The notes under the pieces were generated by a model that was not told where the DNA came from, searched no databases, and saw nothing but the letters and a program-made list of their open reading frames with translations. Made by a program: the position numbers and the translations under genes. Below are positions 12,201 through 27,200 of a stretch of DNA of 64,000 nucleotides, in pieces (the stretch's first letter is position 1; each line of letters begins with the position of its first letter). This DNA is from Salminus brasiliensis (Eukaryota; Chordata; Actinopteri; Characiformes; Bryconidae), in NCBI RefSeq assembly GCF_030463535.1, contig NC_132891.1, positions 11,815,949 through 11,879,948 of the forward strand, given 5' to 3'.

Positions 12201-15200
12201 AGCTGAATCTTGTCATCTATTGTTGGCTACAGATAAAACCACAAACACATCCACAGATTCAGTGTGATAACTTTTTAATTACTTTTACCGAAGACCCACT
12301 GAGAGGATGGAACAGTGAAATACACATGACCAGCAGGTGGGGCCTTTGAGCCTTATGTTGACAAACGAAAGGCTGAGCACTAGGGATAGTATGACTACCT
12401 TTACCTAAAACTCACTACGTAGATGCAACAGTGCAATACACAGGACCAGCAGGTGGGGCTATTGAGCCCTATGTTGACAAACGAAAGGCTGAGCACTAGG
12501 GATAGTATGACTACCTTTACCTAAAACTTACTAAGTAGATGCAACAGTGCAATACCCATGACCAGCAGGTGGGGCTATTTAGCCCTATGTTGACAAAAGA
12601 AGAGTACTAGGGATAAAATGGTAATGTTATAGTTTAGTGGTCACCAATCCTCCTCCTAGAGATCTACCTTCCTACAGGTTTCCCTTCTAACCCAATAGAA
12701 CAATACAGATCAACTGTAACAACAGCTGATTCAGCTGATCTCTTCAGGTAATCATCTAGGAGCAGTAATTATATGGATCAGGTTGGGTCAATTAGAGCCT
12801 GCATAAAGTTTGCATAAACACAGATTTCTTGGCCAGGGTTGGTGGCTGTTGTTTCAGTTGATCCTGAATAAATGACTTTCTCTAAAATGTTATATGTGTG
12901 AGGGACATGCTGGTCTTGTACAGTAGCTGGGCAAAGCCTGTAAAGTAGCTGGAATTAAAAAGAAGAAATAGCCTGCCCACACATAAGGACATTCCATACC
13001 TTGGAGATTTTGGGGATCTTGCTGGGGTCTATCGTCCTACTGTTCTTAGGCACAGGCACAGTGTTCCAGGTCTCCTCTCTCTGCAGTACTGTAGAATAAA
13101 CGCATTAAATATAAAAAAGGAAGGAGGAAAAAGAGAGACGTACATGTAACACATGAAAGTGAAAAGAAAGAGGGAGAGAATAAGCTGTAAAGAGGATTAG
13201 CTGATAGTGAAGTTTCCTCTGACCTGGTCTCCTCTTGTCCTTGGACAGCAACTGCTGGTGGACCTTTCTCTGCTCCTCCTGCTCCTCAATTTTGGCCTCT
13301 TTGTGGATCTGCTCAATGGTCTTGGGGCCCAAGTCAGCTCGACGTGAAACCCAATTATGCTGAAATAGCATAAAACACATCAGCACCTGGTTTTACCTTA
13401 TAACTAGGTATACTTTGACTGGGTCTTTGGACCATTCTTCTCAAACATGCATAACTGGACTCTAGAAAAAAAAAATAGCAATGCCTGTAAGTTGTTTCTT
13501 ATATATTTTCAGGAATCCAGTGGATCAGGATCTCACCTCATCCAGGTATATTTAAATGGATGGGCATTTTGAATTATTGGCTGAAAAACTGATTTTACTT
13601 CAGTATTAATTACCATGCTATCACATCTTACCTTAATTATGTGACTACATTATCTATGAACTCAGCATTGATGTTGATACTCGATAGCGTTTAGGTGCTT
13701 GAGTTGGATCAGGGGGCAAAATAAACTGGACTGGGACATTACTAGAACACACATGCACAAACACAGAAATAGAGTAGCCTCTAACCAGTCGAAGGTCGAT
13801 AACATCTTGGAGCATAAACCGAATGCGTGATGACGTCTTCCTCTCCTTCACTATTTTCTCCATCTGGTTAAAGTACTGATCCATTCGAGGCTAAGGGAGA
13901 GAGGGTTGGAAAAGAAGCATTACACAACTGTCCACATAGCTGTATTGCTACACAGCGATTCTGCTGACAAACTTCAGAAACTAATGTTTGTGTTTTGGCA
14001 CCACCCTGAAGTCCCAGCAAACCATGTTCTCAGCTGAACTCTGTGTGAGTCATGGTCAGCAGAAAGAACATTTTGTTGCCAAGCACACTGCTACTGAATT
14101 ACAGCCATATGTGCACTGGGCCTATGTGGTTAGGTATACTGTCATAGTTACACTTAGCACTAAGGTGGTGGAGACAAGGGAGAAGTGTCTCAGAGTAATA
14201 AAGCTATGCTAGTTTCTATATTCATTGTCTCCTCTGTATGAGCTTTTTCGTATCAGCGGTTCACTCCAGAATAAAGGGTTCCATAGATTTTTAATCCATC
14301 ACGGAATTAAATTCTTACAAAGGCATGAAAAAAGAGAAAAATGTATAAGGAATGCTGCTACCCCAGCTAAGTCTTAATTAATATACTGAATAAACAGCAC
14401 CTTTGTATTTGTTCTGGACAAAGTTCAACTGTGTAAGAGCATGTTTTTTTATTTCTACGTAAAGCTCATTTGTAATTGGTGGACAAATCCACAGATCAGA
14501 TTTTGACAACCTACTGGAAGTACTCAGTCAAAACCTGCCACTATATAAAATACACATTACTATCTAATCCAGTGACACTGTACAGTACAGTGTACAGTAC
14601 AGTGATTTGTTATTTATAGTCTGCTAAACTCCATCCAATAAACATGATCAGTTACACTCTTTGTAATGAAAAGAGGTCAGTGGTCAGTGTTCTTTAAGCA
14701 CTGGCAATGTCCAGATATTTTACGATACAATAAAATATTGTCGTATTACTTACCCCTAGTTTAGGGTATGTAATTTGAGTATTATGCAATCAACTATTTA
14801 TTACATGCAACTTTAATTGACAAGTTTATTATCTGATTAAGTCTAACCCTAAACTTAACCTCAAGCTTAATCTTAATCTTAAACCTGACCCTAAAGCCTA
14901 AAGCCTTTGCTAATAAACATATTTTTTACATTCTATAGAGCACCTTTAAATCAACTCAAAGAAAATAAAGTCAGTTCAGTGACTGAACTCTGGTCTGCCT
15001 ACCTTGGCCTTCTCAAAGTCCAGATCCTTGCCAATAGTGGTGAGGAGCCTGCAGAGACACTCAAGACTCTCCTCATCATGGTTTTTCAGCAGCTTTACCA
15101 CACAGTCATGCATGATGGCTTCTGTCAGCATGCGAAGCTTAAACAATTCCCCAATAAACTTGATGTTCCCGATGGATCTCCTGCGGGCCTTGTCCTTCGC

Positions 15201-18200
15201 CTCCTCCAACTCCTCCTGCAGCCGCTCTCGCTCAGTCGCCTGAATCACATTCCACACAAATTTTGCAATTTTTCCAAAAAACAGGACACTTCAAAAAGAC
15301 AGGTTCAAAACTGATTGCTTATCTCTTTGTAGCATCATCTGCAATTTCAGCACCTTTTTTGTAATCAGTTGGGCCTGTAAATTGGAAAACAAGGAGAAAT
15401 CCTATTGAATGGAACAGTACTTACTGAGGATGCTGCTTCCAGCTCCCGCTGTTTCTTTTCAAAGACATCATCATCCATTTTGTCTTTCTCAAACTCCTTT
15501 TGACAGCGGTTCAGCAGCAACTTTCGGAAATTCACAGTGCTGGTGGGCTTGTCTGCCATGGGCACTTTTAACTATACAGGTAGGAAGACACAGGGTTATA
15601 ATGTTTACATACAGATTACTTAAGAAAATGCTTGCCATTTTATTTTGAGTGACACATTAACCACGCTGTCAGTTTGTCTTTCATGGACAACTTCATAAAA
15701 AAAGGAAGCTTTACTCACTGTAGCCAGACAGCTACACATATTGCCATAGGCCACAGAGAAGCTGGGTTCATCAATGGCTTTCTCAAAAACCAGGTCGATG
15801 ACACCTTTGAGGCGCTCCTCTGTGTCGATGGTGAGGTCCGTCACCTGCTTCATTAGCTGGCTAAACATTTGTGGGGTCAGTTTGTTGAGGATACTGCGCA
15901 CCTTCCGGAAAAGCTCCTGGAAATGACACAGGGAGAACAAAATAGTAACTAAACACTCCACTGCAATGATTCCAGCCAATTACTACATGCATTTTCTTAA
16001 ATGAGGCATAAATGTGTAGGAGGTTCTCCCATCACTAAAAGACGAAGTGCTCACCTGAGTTTTCTGGCTCTCGGGGTCATCTGATGGAACTTCCCTCTTC
16101 ATACCAGGCTTCCAGGCATTCTCAGCCTTCTTCAGTTGCACGTCATCATTCACAGACACATTCATGATGATCTTGCGGGGAGGAGGCCGCCTCAAGCCTA
16201 CATTCAGGAGCTGAAGTACAAAAAAACAAAACAAACATAAGTAAAAAGACACATAAATGTCACACTTGCTGTCACACAAAACAACTTAACCAAAATGTTT
16301 ATGAATTTGTGCAAAGGAGGAAAGGATAAACAAAAAACCCACCGGCGCGCCTCTGCTTCCGGGAATCACCCTGCCAAAGTCTGCGAAGGCTGGGGTGAAG
16401 TCTGGGCCTCTGGAGATGACCCGTGGGTCTACTTGCCGCAGAGGCAGCTTATTTTGGTTTATCTGTAAGAGCAGAAAGTCAAGCAGAAGTCTGTCAGCCC
16501 TTCTCCTGAAGAATGGTTTCAAAGGCTCAGCAATGTCCATCTGTTAAGAAAGCTTACCTTGTCTAGTACCACATCTGAAATGGGAGGAAGCCCCTCTGGC
16601 TTCTGCACACAGGCAGGCATAAACTGGAAGCCCAACAGAAAGTCTCTGTTATACTGCCTTTTCCCATTCTTCAGCTCTGGCTCTGTGGACAGTGGAAGGA
16701 CAGTAAGTGAGTAAGAAATGCAGACACCAACCAAAAAAAAAAAAAATAGTGTGAAGGAGCCTCACTCTGTATTGCATTAGTAGAGGGTTCTTTAAGTCCA
16801 GGTGTGAGAACTCCATCACTGCTGTCTGCCTCAGGGGTGTGCTCTGGTCCATTTCTTAGAGGCTCTGCCTCCTGCTCTCCATTCTCCTCCACAGGTGCTC
16901 CTGTTGAACTCCGCCGCTCCACACCCACAGGAGGCGGGCTAGAGTGCTCCACAGCAGCCTCTACAGCTGGCTCCAGTTTCTCCTAAAACTCACACACACA
17001 CATACACACGTCTTAAGACAGCATGTATTTAGGCTCCCGTTTCCATGTTAACTTAGTGACTGTGTTCATCTAAACATTAATTTGGTTATAAACTGTGGAT
17101 TTACACACAATAGGGAAACAGTGGACAGTCTTAAACTCACCTCCTTGTCAGGACACTGGGCTTGCCCCACAGGGGTGTCCTCTTTTGGCTTCTTCCATGT
17201 CTTTGGTACACTAGACGCAGCTACAACGACAACAGCAACACAGAACTCACTGAGAGGACCTTCACTGTTACATTCTATTATTGCATACCACAAAACCAGT
17301 ATTTACCTTGACCCAAGCTTGGTTTAAGGTTGGACTGTAACGAGGGCTCCTCTTTCTCTTCTAGCAATACGTCTGCCTCTTTCTCAGACTCTCTCAGCTC
17401 TGGCTCGGTTGAGGCTCTCCTGGCTAGGCCTATTTCTGTAGCTCCCTGGCCTTGGTGAATGAGGCTTGGAGACGGAGCAGGAGCAGTACAAACAGCAGCA
17501 GAGATGGTGGTGGGAGGCAGAGAGGGGGTTAAAACGCTCAAAGCAACAGCCTCTCCAGCTACAGGAATTTCAGCCTTCACCTCCACTTTCACCTCCTTCA
17601 GGGCAGGTGTGGCAGGACTGGGCTCTGAGCTGGACAGCTGAGGCTGGGGCAAGCTAGGCTGAGCAGAATGCATTTGAGGGGTCTGGTTGAGCTGAGAGGG
17701 CCGCGAGTCATCGCATGGGGGAGTGGAGTCTGTTTCGGCCAGGCCGTTGACAGCCTTTACGGCCTGACCTGGTGAGGCACTCATCTCAGTATCATCTCGA
17801 TCAGGCTCTGGTTTCTCAGGCTCTGGTGTAATAGACTGTGCAGGGCTAGGTTCTGCTGGAGGGGTAGGGGGCTCGGCAGCCTCCACTGCTGACACAGCAG
17901 GTTTGGAGGGGCTGGGAGCTGGAGCTGGGGCTGGAGCTGGGGCTGGGGCTGGGGCTGGGGCTGGGGCTGGGGCTGGGGCTGGGGCTGGGGCTGGGGCTGG
18001 GGCTGGGACTGGGGCTGGGACTGAGTCTGGAGCTACAGTGGCCAATTCTGGGCCTGAGAGGGGAAGCTCAGATTTCTCGGCGGGATACAGGTCTTGGGCA
18101 GGGGCAGGTGCAGTAATAGGGGTAGGAGCCGGCACAGGAACAGGAGCTGTAGGGGCAGGGGCAGGGCTGCTGGGCTCTCGCCTTTGCACAGGAGGCTCCC

Positions 18201-21200
18201 CAGGCCTTAGCCCTGGAGATGAAGACTTCAGCACTACACATTCAAGCTTTGGCTTGTCATCTACAGTGGACAGGTTGGAGAGGTGAACCACAAAAGGGAA
18301 AAAAAAAGTCAATTGAAAGTCATAACCACAAAGTCAGTGTTGCAAAGTTCATACACAAGGCACCTAGTCATGCATTTGAGATCTTATTCTAGAGCAGTGG
18401 TCACCAACCTTGCCCCTTGAGATCTACTACCACACATTGTTGAGCTTAAACCTAAAGAAAACCAAACTCAGGTACAGGCAAATGAGTCTTCATGTCATCT
18501 AACCTGAATTTATTATTACAAAGACCTTGCTAATCAGCCTCTCCTAAAGGCTAATTGGCCTCCCCAAAAGTGGGGAACAGGTTTGACATTTGCTTAATCC
18601 ATAGATTTGGGGTTAGATGTGTAAGATCAGAGTTAATGACCACTGATCTACACCTGTGCTTCTTTTTCCTGGTGACCCATCATTTTTCACATTTGATTAC
18701 ACCTCAACACATTCTATGTGGGGTTAATAATAATAATAATTAGCCTAAAATGGCTGTTGAAGCAGAGAAATTCTGCTGTGGCTCCCAAGGAAAAAAAAAC
18801 AAAAAAACTTTAGACTGCAAACTTAACCTTGTTCTCTGATAGCACAAACATATCAAACTCACTGTCCACTCTATTAGACACCCTTACCTAGTTGGTCTAT
18901 TTGTAGATGTAAAGTCAGAGACAGAAGCTCATCTGAGAATGACCCAACTCAGAAATAATTTGTGGTGGTCCTGACTATTGAAGAACAATGAGTGAAAGGA
19001 GGCTTACAAAGTATGCAGAGAAACAGTATGGAATTATAGAACTACTAAGTGCCCCTATATGGTAAGTGGGGCTGTTCACTCCAAACCAAGGGTGGTCAAA
19101 ATCTTCTGATATGACTGTGTAGTTTCTTGCTATTTGTCAGCTACTACACATTGTGACATGTAAATCACAGGGGAAGAACTACCTCCTGCTATAGAAACCC
19201 ATAGCACAAGGTCATCAATTGAGTCTTAGGAATCACACTACTTCATTGCTCTACACAAGAAATGTTAATCAGGGGCATGTTTGTAAGTTGAAGTTCTCTT
19301 TCAAACATTTGATTTGGTAGCTAACTAAGGGAAACTGTAGCAAGCTGATCTGACAGACCAATAAACTGATCTGTTAGTAGAAAAACCTGCACTAAAGACT
19401 GAGGGTTCCAACACCAAGTTTCTAGTCTCGAAAGAAAAGACATAGCCATTCTCTGAATGGAACATGCATGCAGCCCAGCAGGAGGCTTGGCAAAAACCTA
19501 CTCACAACTTCGACAAACCAGTATGACCTGCAGATTTCCAGAATCCAGCAATTCTGTCTACATAAGCGTGTACATGCAAAGTACCCGGACTGTTCTTTAG
19601 AGGAAAATAGGTGCACGTAGAAGTAAAATAATTAGAATGGGAAAAATAAATAAGGAGATAAAATCTCCTTGTATAAACTGCACACAATGGGTTCAGAGAC
19701 ACATGCATGTTAACAACCCATTTCATGAAGGACATCTGAAAAACAAAGCCATTTTCAGCAAGACGAGCACCTTGCAGTCCATTCAGTTTAGAAGCTGCAT
19801 GAGAGGGCACCACAACAAAGTTCCATCAAGGGTTCAGACACACTACAAAGGTGGCACATCCCTTCTATTTACCGATATATGAGGGCCCACTGTCTTAAAG
19901 AAGACAAAGTGCATGCAAAGAAATGCACTTCTATAAACTGTCAATCATCAGTTTTTAGTCTGCATAATGTGGATTTTGCCCTTAGATGTTGATCTTCAGG
20001 TAAATAAACAGCTTTGAACAGCAGGAGGCAAGAGCTGCTCCATTAGATCAGTCTGTGTGTCAGTAAGTGCAAACAAAAGCAGTCTAAACCCCTGTTTGTT
20101 TTTATAAGCCTCCACAGTGGTGTGATGTGACCTGACAAAAAGTGGCATCCAATCAGAAAGCAAAGAAAGAGATTTGTTTAAAGTGAGACCGTAAGGGATT
20201 CTAAGCAGTTTCTGTGTGGAGAGACAAAAGGTGCTTATTCCAAACCATATTTTTTGTCCCACAATTGTAAGTAGCAAGCCAGCCAATTAGGGAGCTGTGA
20301 AGATGTTTAAGGTCTTATTATTAACATCTGCTGCACTTCATCTAATTATACTGTTTGTAATGAAATGTTCAGCTGATCAGTGTTTATTTAGCACTAACAA
20401 AATCCTTAATATGCTTAGAAAAGCATATTGTGTATCGCAATAACAAAATGTATCACACACCGATAAAATACAGTCATACTGCCCAGCTCTAGTTAGAACT
20501 AGTCTTTTTCCGTTTATAATGAAGAAGCAGTCTTGATATTCCAAGAACCTGTTCAAGGCATACAGATTTAGCATTTTTGTTTCTGAGAAGTAAACAATCT
20601 GCACTGGCAGTTTTCATTGCTTGCATTCTGCAGAAGAAGTAACTTCTGCAAAATAAAAGGGCAGTTTCCTCCTGGAGCTGGTAACCTCTGGTTATGCTAT
20701 TTAAAACCCAACCTGTCATACATGGTTGCCAACTCTGGAACCTTTCAGAAAAGAATAATTAAAAAGGTGTCTCATTGGTGCCTTTGTGTCCTCAGGTGGG
20801 TTAAATGGCACCCAGCCTTACTTTGATCATTAAGACACATGCGGCTTAAGCCAGAGCTGATGCAACATTTGCACTGTGCAAAATGTGTGGATGCTTTTTT
20901 TTTTTTATTAAAATTAATTTTATTAAAGGAGGGCACAAAGTTGTGCCTGTGAGACTCGAGTAGGAGACTTACTCCAGTTCTTCCTGGTATGCCAGCAGTG
21001 GGGCTGAGACATCCAAGGTCCTTACAGTAAACACTGGACTGTATAATAGTTTTGAGATTTTGGCTGGTGGCATAATGCCTGAAGACAGTTACCTGTTGTG
21101 GCTAGAATGTCACAAGGCACTCCATAGGGGTCTGGGTAAGGATCCATTGCTCTTAATATTCATGCATGCAGGTTCTTAGCATGAGGTACTCCAAGAAAAC

Positions 21201-24200
21201 TTGCAGCAGTCTTTCAGAGCACTCCGGCAGAGGATTACCCTCACAGCAAGATGTGGTGGTTGCCATGATTATTTTATTTCCATATTCCCATGGAAGTATG
21301 TTGGGCTTTGTCATTCTCCATGGTTAGGGAGGCTACCCTTTGGATACAGGCTAGTCAATGCTCAGAGCGGGTGGCATTTAGACACAGAGAGGTCAATTCT
21401 TTAGCTAGCCTTTTAGCAGTGTCCACTATCAGAGAAGCTTGCTACTAAGAAAGTTCAGAAAAAAACTGAGAACACAGTATCAGAAGGAAGACGGCATGGA
21501 AAACTGCTTCTGAAGATACCCCCTGCCATTTTCCACAGCAAGATACCAAAACAACTCCTTGAAAGAGAACACTCTTCTAGATTTATACGAGCTGTACATA
21601 AAGTCAGAGGTCTGTAAAGGGCATTAAGGAGAGACCTGACCTGGTTTCAAGTCGACAGGAGCAGGGAGGACCTGGGTGCTGTCCACGCTGTACATAACAT
21701 GCCCATGTTCCGCTAACTGGCTGTTCAGCTGCTGGGATTTGAGGTAGAAAATGTGAGGATAATGAGGGTGTGGACATAAAAACTAGCAAAAGAGAGAGAG
21801 AGATAGAGATAGAGAGAGAAAGAAATAAACAGAGATTGCACACATATGCAGCACACAGACAGAGTGGGAGAGGGGAAATGGTCAAGAGGGCCAAAAGGGA
21901 GAGCGAGCACAGCACAGCATAAATTGAGAAGTGGGTTGTGAAAATTAAGGCGGGAATGAGAGAAATGAAGAGACAGCATGAGAGCGAGAGACAGAAGCAC
22001 CAAACCATGAAGCGGCATGGGGGGATAGGGGGTGAGTGCAAGCATAAAAACAGTGAGACAGCAAAAGGGGGAGGGGGGGGGGGGGGTTAGACCAATGAAC
22101 AAGAGGAAAAAATGGGGAAAGAGAGGAGAGACGAACACTGTTAACATTAAGGGAGAGAAGACACAAAGTAAGAGTAACAACACAGTAGTGAGCATTCCCT
22201 TTACAGAGAGAGAGAAGCTTTCTTCAACAGAAGCTAAGAGTCTAAGGCTTTGCTGGGTTTTGATTAAAGGGCATTTACATGTGCTATCTCTGTAGAGGGA
22301 ACACAAGGGGAGATCAGGATGAGACAAAACGGCAGTGAGGCAGAACTAGGATGAAGGCAGATGAAAGAATAGGTAAGCCACGTCAAACACCAAGAAACAT
22401 CTGAAAGGGCTTTTTAAAAAGTACTACAAAAACCAGATCCGACTGAACGCCTATACAGACAATGCCAGATAAAGAGCGATAACATACCAGCAGCTAAGCA
22501 AAAACAGCTTGATGTACTGAACAACTGGTAAGAACTCAAAGCAAAAACTTGGTAAAACTGTTAAGGCTCCCAGTGTATATGATTGCACATCTTACCTGTG
22601 GAGGAGTAGGGGTGGAGGAGGGTCGTCCTGCTGGAGGGGTTGGGTTCCGGCTTCCGCCCACTCCTGACATGATCTCCTCTGTGATGTCCCTGCCTCCCTG
22701 GTTAGGGTCTCGGATGCGGATCTTAAGAGGGCAATAAGCAGATATTCACAGCCATATCAATCACCTCTTCAGAAAGTGATCTAATTAGGATTATTAGTGA
22801 AACACTCACTGTTTTCTTCTCTCTCTTGGCAGGTGGAGGTTGCTGTGGTGTAGGCACTATTATGGAGGGAGACGGGGTGTACATTGTCTGGCCAGGATAA
22901 TAAGGAGGTCCTGCTGCTAATAGTGATCAAAGAATAAGAAGGAACTGATTTCAGTTACAGACCAAAGTAAACAATAAAATAATGTGTGAGCATGAGTGAC
23001 TGTGTCTGTGTGCACTTAAGCATGTGTGTGATCTACAGGCAAAAAAAGAGAAAGAGCAGGACAAACTTACCATACGCTGGAGGGAAATCTCCTGGAGTAG
23101 GTCCAGGATAGAACGTACTGGGTCCAGTGGGTTGGACTGAGTACTGCTGAGGAGGCCCCACATATGGAGGAGCACTGTGACGATACTGTTAATTAAACAC
23201 ACAAAAAGAGGTGATCTCAGGCATGCCCACACAACACTTCAACACGCCATCATGAGAGAGATGATCACAAAGTTTAGCCAGTTTTGAAAACTGAAATTTG
23301 ACTTTGAAGGTTTTAGGTTTTAATTGCCTTTATCCCCCAAATACAGTTTAAACAAGCAAAATATCTAATTTTTAGGTAGACTGCAGCAACAACAATGAAA
23401 AACAGCCTTAGCTAATTTTTACATCAATGGAAAGCATGGTTTTTGTATGAGCTTCAGGTTTATTGTAAGCTGCATGTCACCAGACACTGAACTAAACACT
23501 CCTGAGACATTTGTCACACCCCTTCTGCTTCGCTGCCTTGCCGCACAACTGTTTGTATAACAGTTTGCCTAATTTTTGCAGTTTATATTTGATGTTCAGT
23601 GACACAGAAAGTGCAGTTGACTGATTCATGCCTACTCTGTTTAAATGTCAACAGAGTATACATGCCACCCTAACACCATCTGAATATGCAAGCAAGTAGT
23701 TTTTAACTTTTTAATATTTACACATATACATATTGTTCCTCAGGAAACTGGCATTTTGCAGTAGGGTTGTGATATCTCTTTTATAAAATATATATTTATA
23801 TAAGATATACATACATATTTTTCTCTCTCTGTTAACTTATAAGAACTGACTAATTAGAACTGGCCAGGCAGGACATGAATTGTCACATGGAATTGCCAGC
23901 ATAATAATAATCCTCTGACTCTTCAAACCAGAACCTGAAGAATGCTAAATAATGCCTACAAAGCAGGCAAGACCACAAAGAGATATCAAAATGCCTCCAG
24001 CAAGTCGAGGAAACAAAACTGCTCTTGACGCTGGCCAGAAAGGCAACGCAAATACCCATATGACTGCAGGAAAGTTTAGCTGACACAGCAGTGGTGGTGC
24101 ACCGTTCTCCTGTCCAGCGGGACTTTCACAAACATGAATGGAACAGTCGTCAGAAAAAACTTTGTCTGGGACCTTATCACAAAAGTCAAAATCAATTGTG

Positions 24201-27200
24201 CAGAAGTGCATCTAGATAAGCCTGAGGCCTTTAGAAAACAAGAGCTGTGAACCGAGGAACAAAACCCCAAAATAAAATAAATAAATAAAAACCTCTTCAT
24301 CTAACCTGGGGTATGTAGTATTGGGCAGTCTGTGGGGAGGGGAATGGCATGGGCGTCATAGACATCATGATGGGCTGACTTGGGGGGTAGACAGTGGCAG
24401 CTGGAGCTTGGGAGGGAGGCCTAATGGAAGGGCTGTTGCTTGGAATGGTGGGCCGGGTTGTCTGCATCTGAGTCCTTTGGAAAAACTGTGAGGAAAAAGG
24501 GAGAGGAAATAATCAAATCAGTCAGTCACATACACTCACCTTCATTGATGGTGTGCAAAAAGTGTGTACTGCAACAATCTTTCTGGACCTTTGAAACGGG
24601 TAGTTTAATGAAAAAAGTTTGGACACTATAGCAAAAATACAAGTGTTTTTAAAAAAGTGAGACATAAAATCACTCTCATTTACTATTCCTTCATGGTCCT
24701 ACTTATTGAGGCATGCAAAATGAAAACCTTAAAATTACATTACATGCATGACAATTATAGAGGAGCAATTAAACTAGCAACACATATGATAGATGAATAA
24801 AAATGTTTGATGCACCTAATTAAATGTATGTTGTAAAATAATGTATGTTACTACAATAAATACAATACAATAATTCTTATAAATGTGCAAATGCAAAGTC
24901 ATTCTATCAATAAGAAAGAGATGATCGATAATAAGCCTTCACTTGATCTAGCATTCAGCAAGCAAGAACCCCACATTCCATCTCATTTTGCCGTTCACGA
25001 TGTGAATACAGCAGTGGGGCACCCTTTAAGTACAATGAAATATGGCGTGAGAAGTCAGAGGGCAGACTGAGTAATCTAAAGCCATGCCGTTACATACTGA
25101 TCATTATTCAGCAGTGACAGGTACTGTTGCACAGAGAGGCACCACTGCTGCAGGACCCTTTCTCTGAGGTCAAGACGTGTTTGACACATCTTAGTATTTC
25201 TCATTTCCAAGTCAGAAGTCAAAAGTCCACTCAAAACGGGAGCAGAAACATCTGTGTAGTATCACAAACCCATTTGTGAAAATCCCAGCATAATGGTACC
25301 ACTCCTGATTTACTCTACAGTATTTACTTTTTTATAAATGATACAAAAGATTGAAAGGCTGCTTAAAAAACAATAATTGCAACAATAATAAACCTTAGTA
25401 CATGATCTCCAAATAATATCCTGATGCTATTTGGACATGCATAAACCCCTTCAGAGTCTTTGCAGCACTCCTAGGGTAACAGGAGGTCATAACACCATGT
25501 AATTGATGTAATGGAGGCTGGAGGAAATAAAGAAAAAGAAAATAAAACATAAAATTGAGGAGTTGGCCTCCTCCAGTGTGGGTGGAGAGGAGAGCACAGC
25601 TGCGGTACACAGGGTGGGGGGGAACTAACTCAGCTGCACTCAGCTGGAATAGGGACTTCATGCCATGCATTTCTTTAAGACTGCAAATTACCTGAATGGG
25701 TCTGAATCCTCCCTTGAAAATTGAAGCAGGAAAGAGAGAGAAGCTAATGGGACAGTGCACTAAATGGTATGGAGGGATAGAAAAACTTACACACACCCAC
25801 AGAGCCATGTGGAGCATAAAGCATGCAAAGGGTCAGCAATCTGGATAGCCCAGTTTGTAGCGTATGTCCCCCCCTCCCCCCCATGAAACCAGACAGTGCG
25901 CTCTTGAGGAAACAAAGTGATGTCATCCCCATGAGGTAAAAAAACAAAGCTAAATGTGCTCCACTAACCCTCATAGTCATTCAGAGTAAACACACCCAGC
26001 TAAGCATGCTACTTCCTCTTTGAAACATCTCAAACAGAAACACGAGAGCGCAAAGGGCAATCTTTGGCATTTAAGTTACTTCACCTCAGAAAGTAGGACA
26101 AACAGAAAGACAGAGGCTCATCACAGATCATACATAAAAATAATCAAGCACATTTTCTTAAAAAATGACTACAGACACAACCAGCACAACCTAAAAAAAA
26201 GCTTGTCTTTGTAAGATGAGGGTTCCTCATACATAGGCCTCATAAATAAACAACATGGCAATTGCTCTTGTGTACAGAGCATTAAATCTTATCACTACTC
26301 CATCTTTCCAGGGTACAATTACACTGAAGCCAAACAAACTGCCCTCAATTTTTCCCTTCGATTACCTCTACCTTTAGTCAAGTCATCATGCAGAAGGTGA
26401 TTTATACGTGCCTGCACTAGGGATGTCATGAGAAACGATACTTCAGTACCAAGAGAATACCAAAATTCAAAAAACGTGGTACATGATTTTTTTTTTATAT
26501 GGTACTGAAAGGAACCAAAACAACCACAGCCATCATAGATACAAGAGATTGTCATTTCTCTGGAACTGGCGGGCAGCATGATACATCTACATGTGTAGGG
26601 GGCAAGAAGAAGCAGGAAGGTAACCATAACAACACGTGCATTGGCGTCAGGAATTAAGTTGGATGGTCAAGGACCAGTATGCAAACAGCTTTGCAAAGCA
26701 TTCAGAACATAAGGATAAAACACCGCATAGACAAACATCCAGATCTGTACACAGAATTCAAGAAAGGGAAGTTGTCAAAATCTTCATACCCTTAAACCCG
26801 TTACCGTTATTTGTGAATCCTGTTCAGAAAGGCATGGCAATAACCAGTGATATTAGCCTGCTGTGTGAGCTCTGACCTCCAAGCTCTGACGCCAAGCTCC
26901 GGTCATCTGGCCGCTCCTACTACTTATCAGAAGCTCAGTGTTGATTTTACCTACTTATAGCGAGGTTCAGTTCGGTGGCCAAAACACGAATGAGTCTTTA
27001 GACAAGGAAGACGTTACAGAGCCCTAACAATTGCTAGATCGCAGTTCCCTATTATAGGCCAAAGCTGGACTTGATACCATGAACCATGTAAGAGGTCATC
27101 TTCTCTCTAATTAACAAGTTGACCTGTTTGTTTTTAAGGTCCAGGTTGGGTACCACTGTTGACATGCTATGCCATAACAGGTGGAGTGAATTTTACAATA

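Noticed and set aside
17903-18286. A 127-codon plus-strand open frame of Gly-Ala repeats.
   Set aside because: It is the antisense of the eif4g3 Ala-Pro exon and arises from the GGGGCT hexanucleotide.
21725-22327. A 200-codon minus-strand open frame rich in Leu, Ser and Pro.
   Set aside because: It overlaps the eif4g3 exon 9 acceptor and a GA/CT-rich tract; the composition reflects low complexity.
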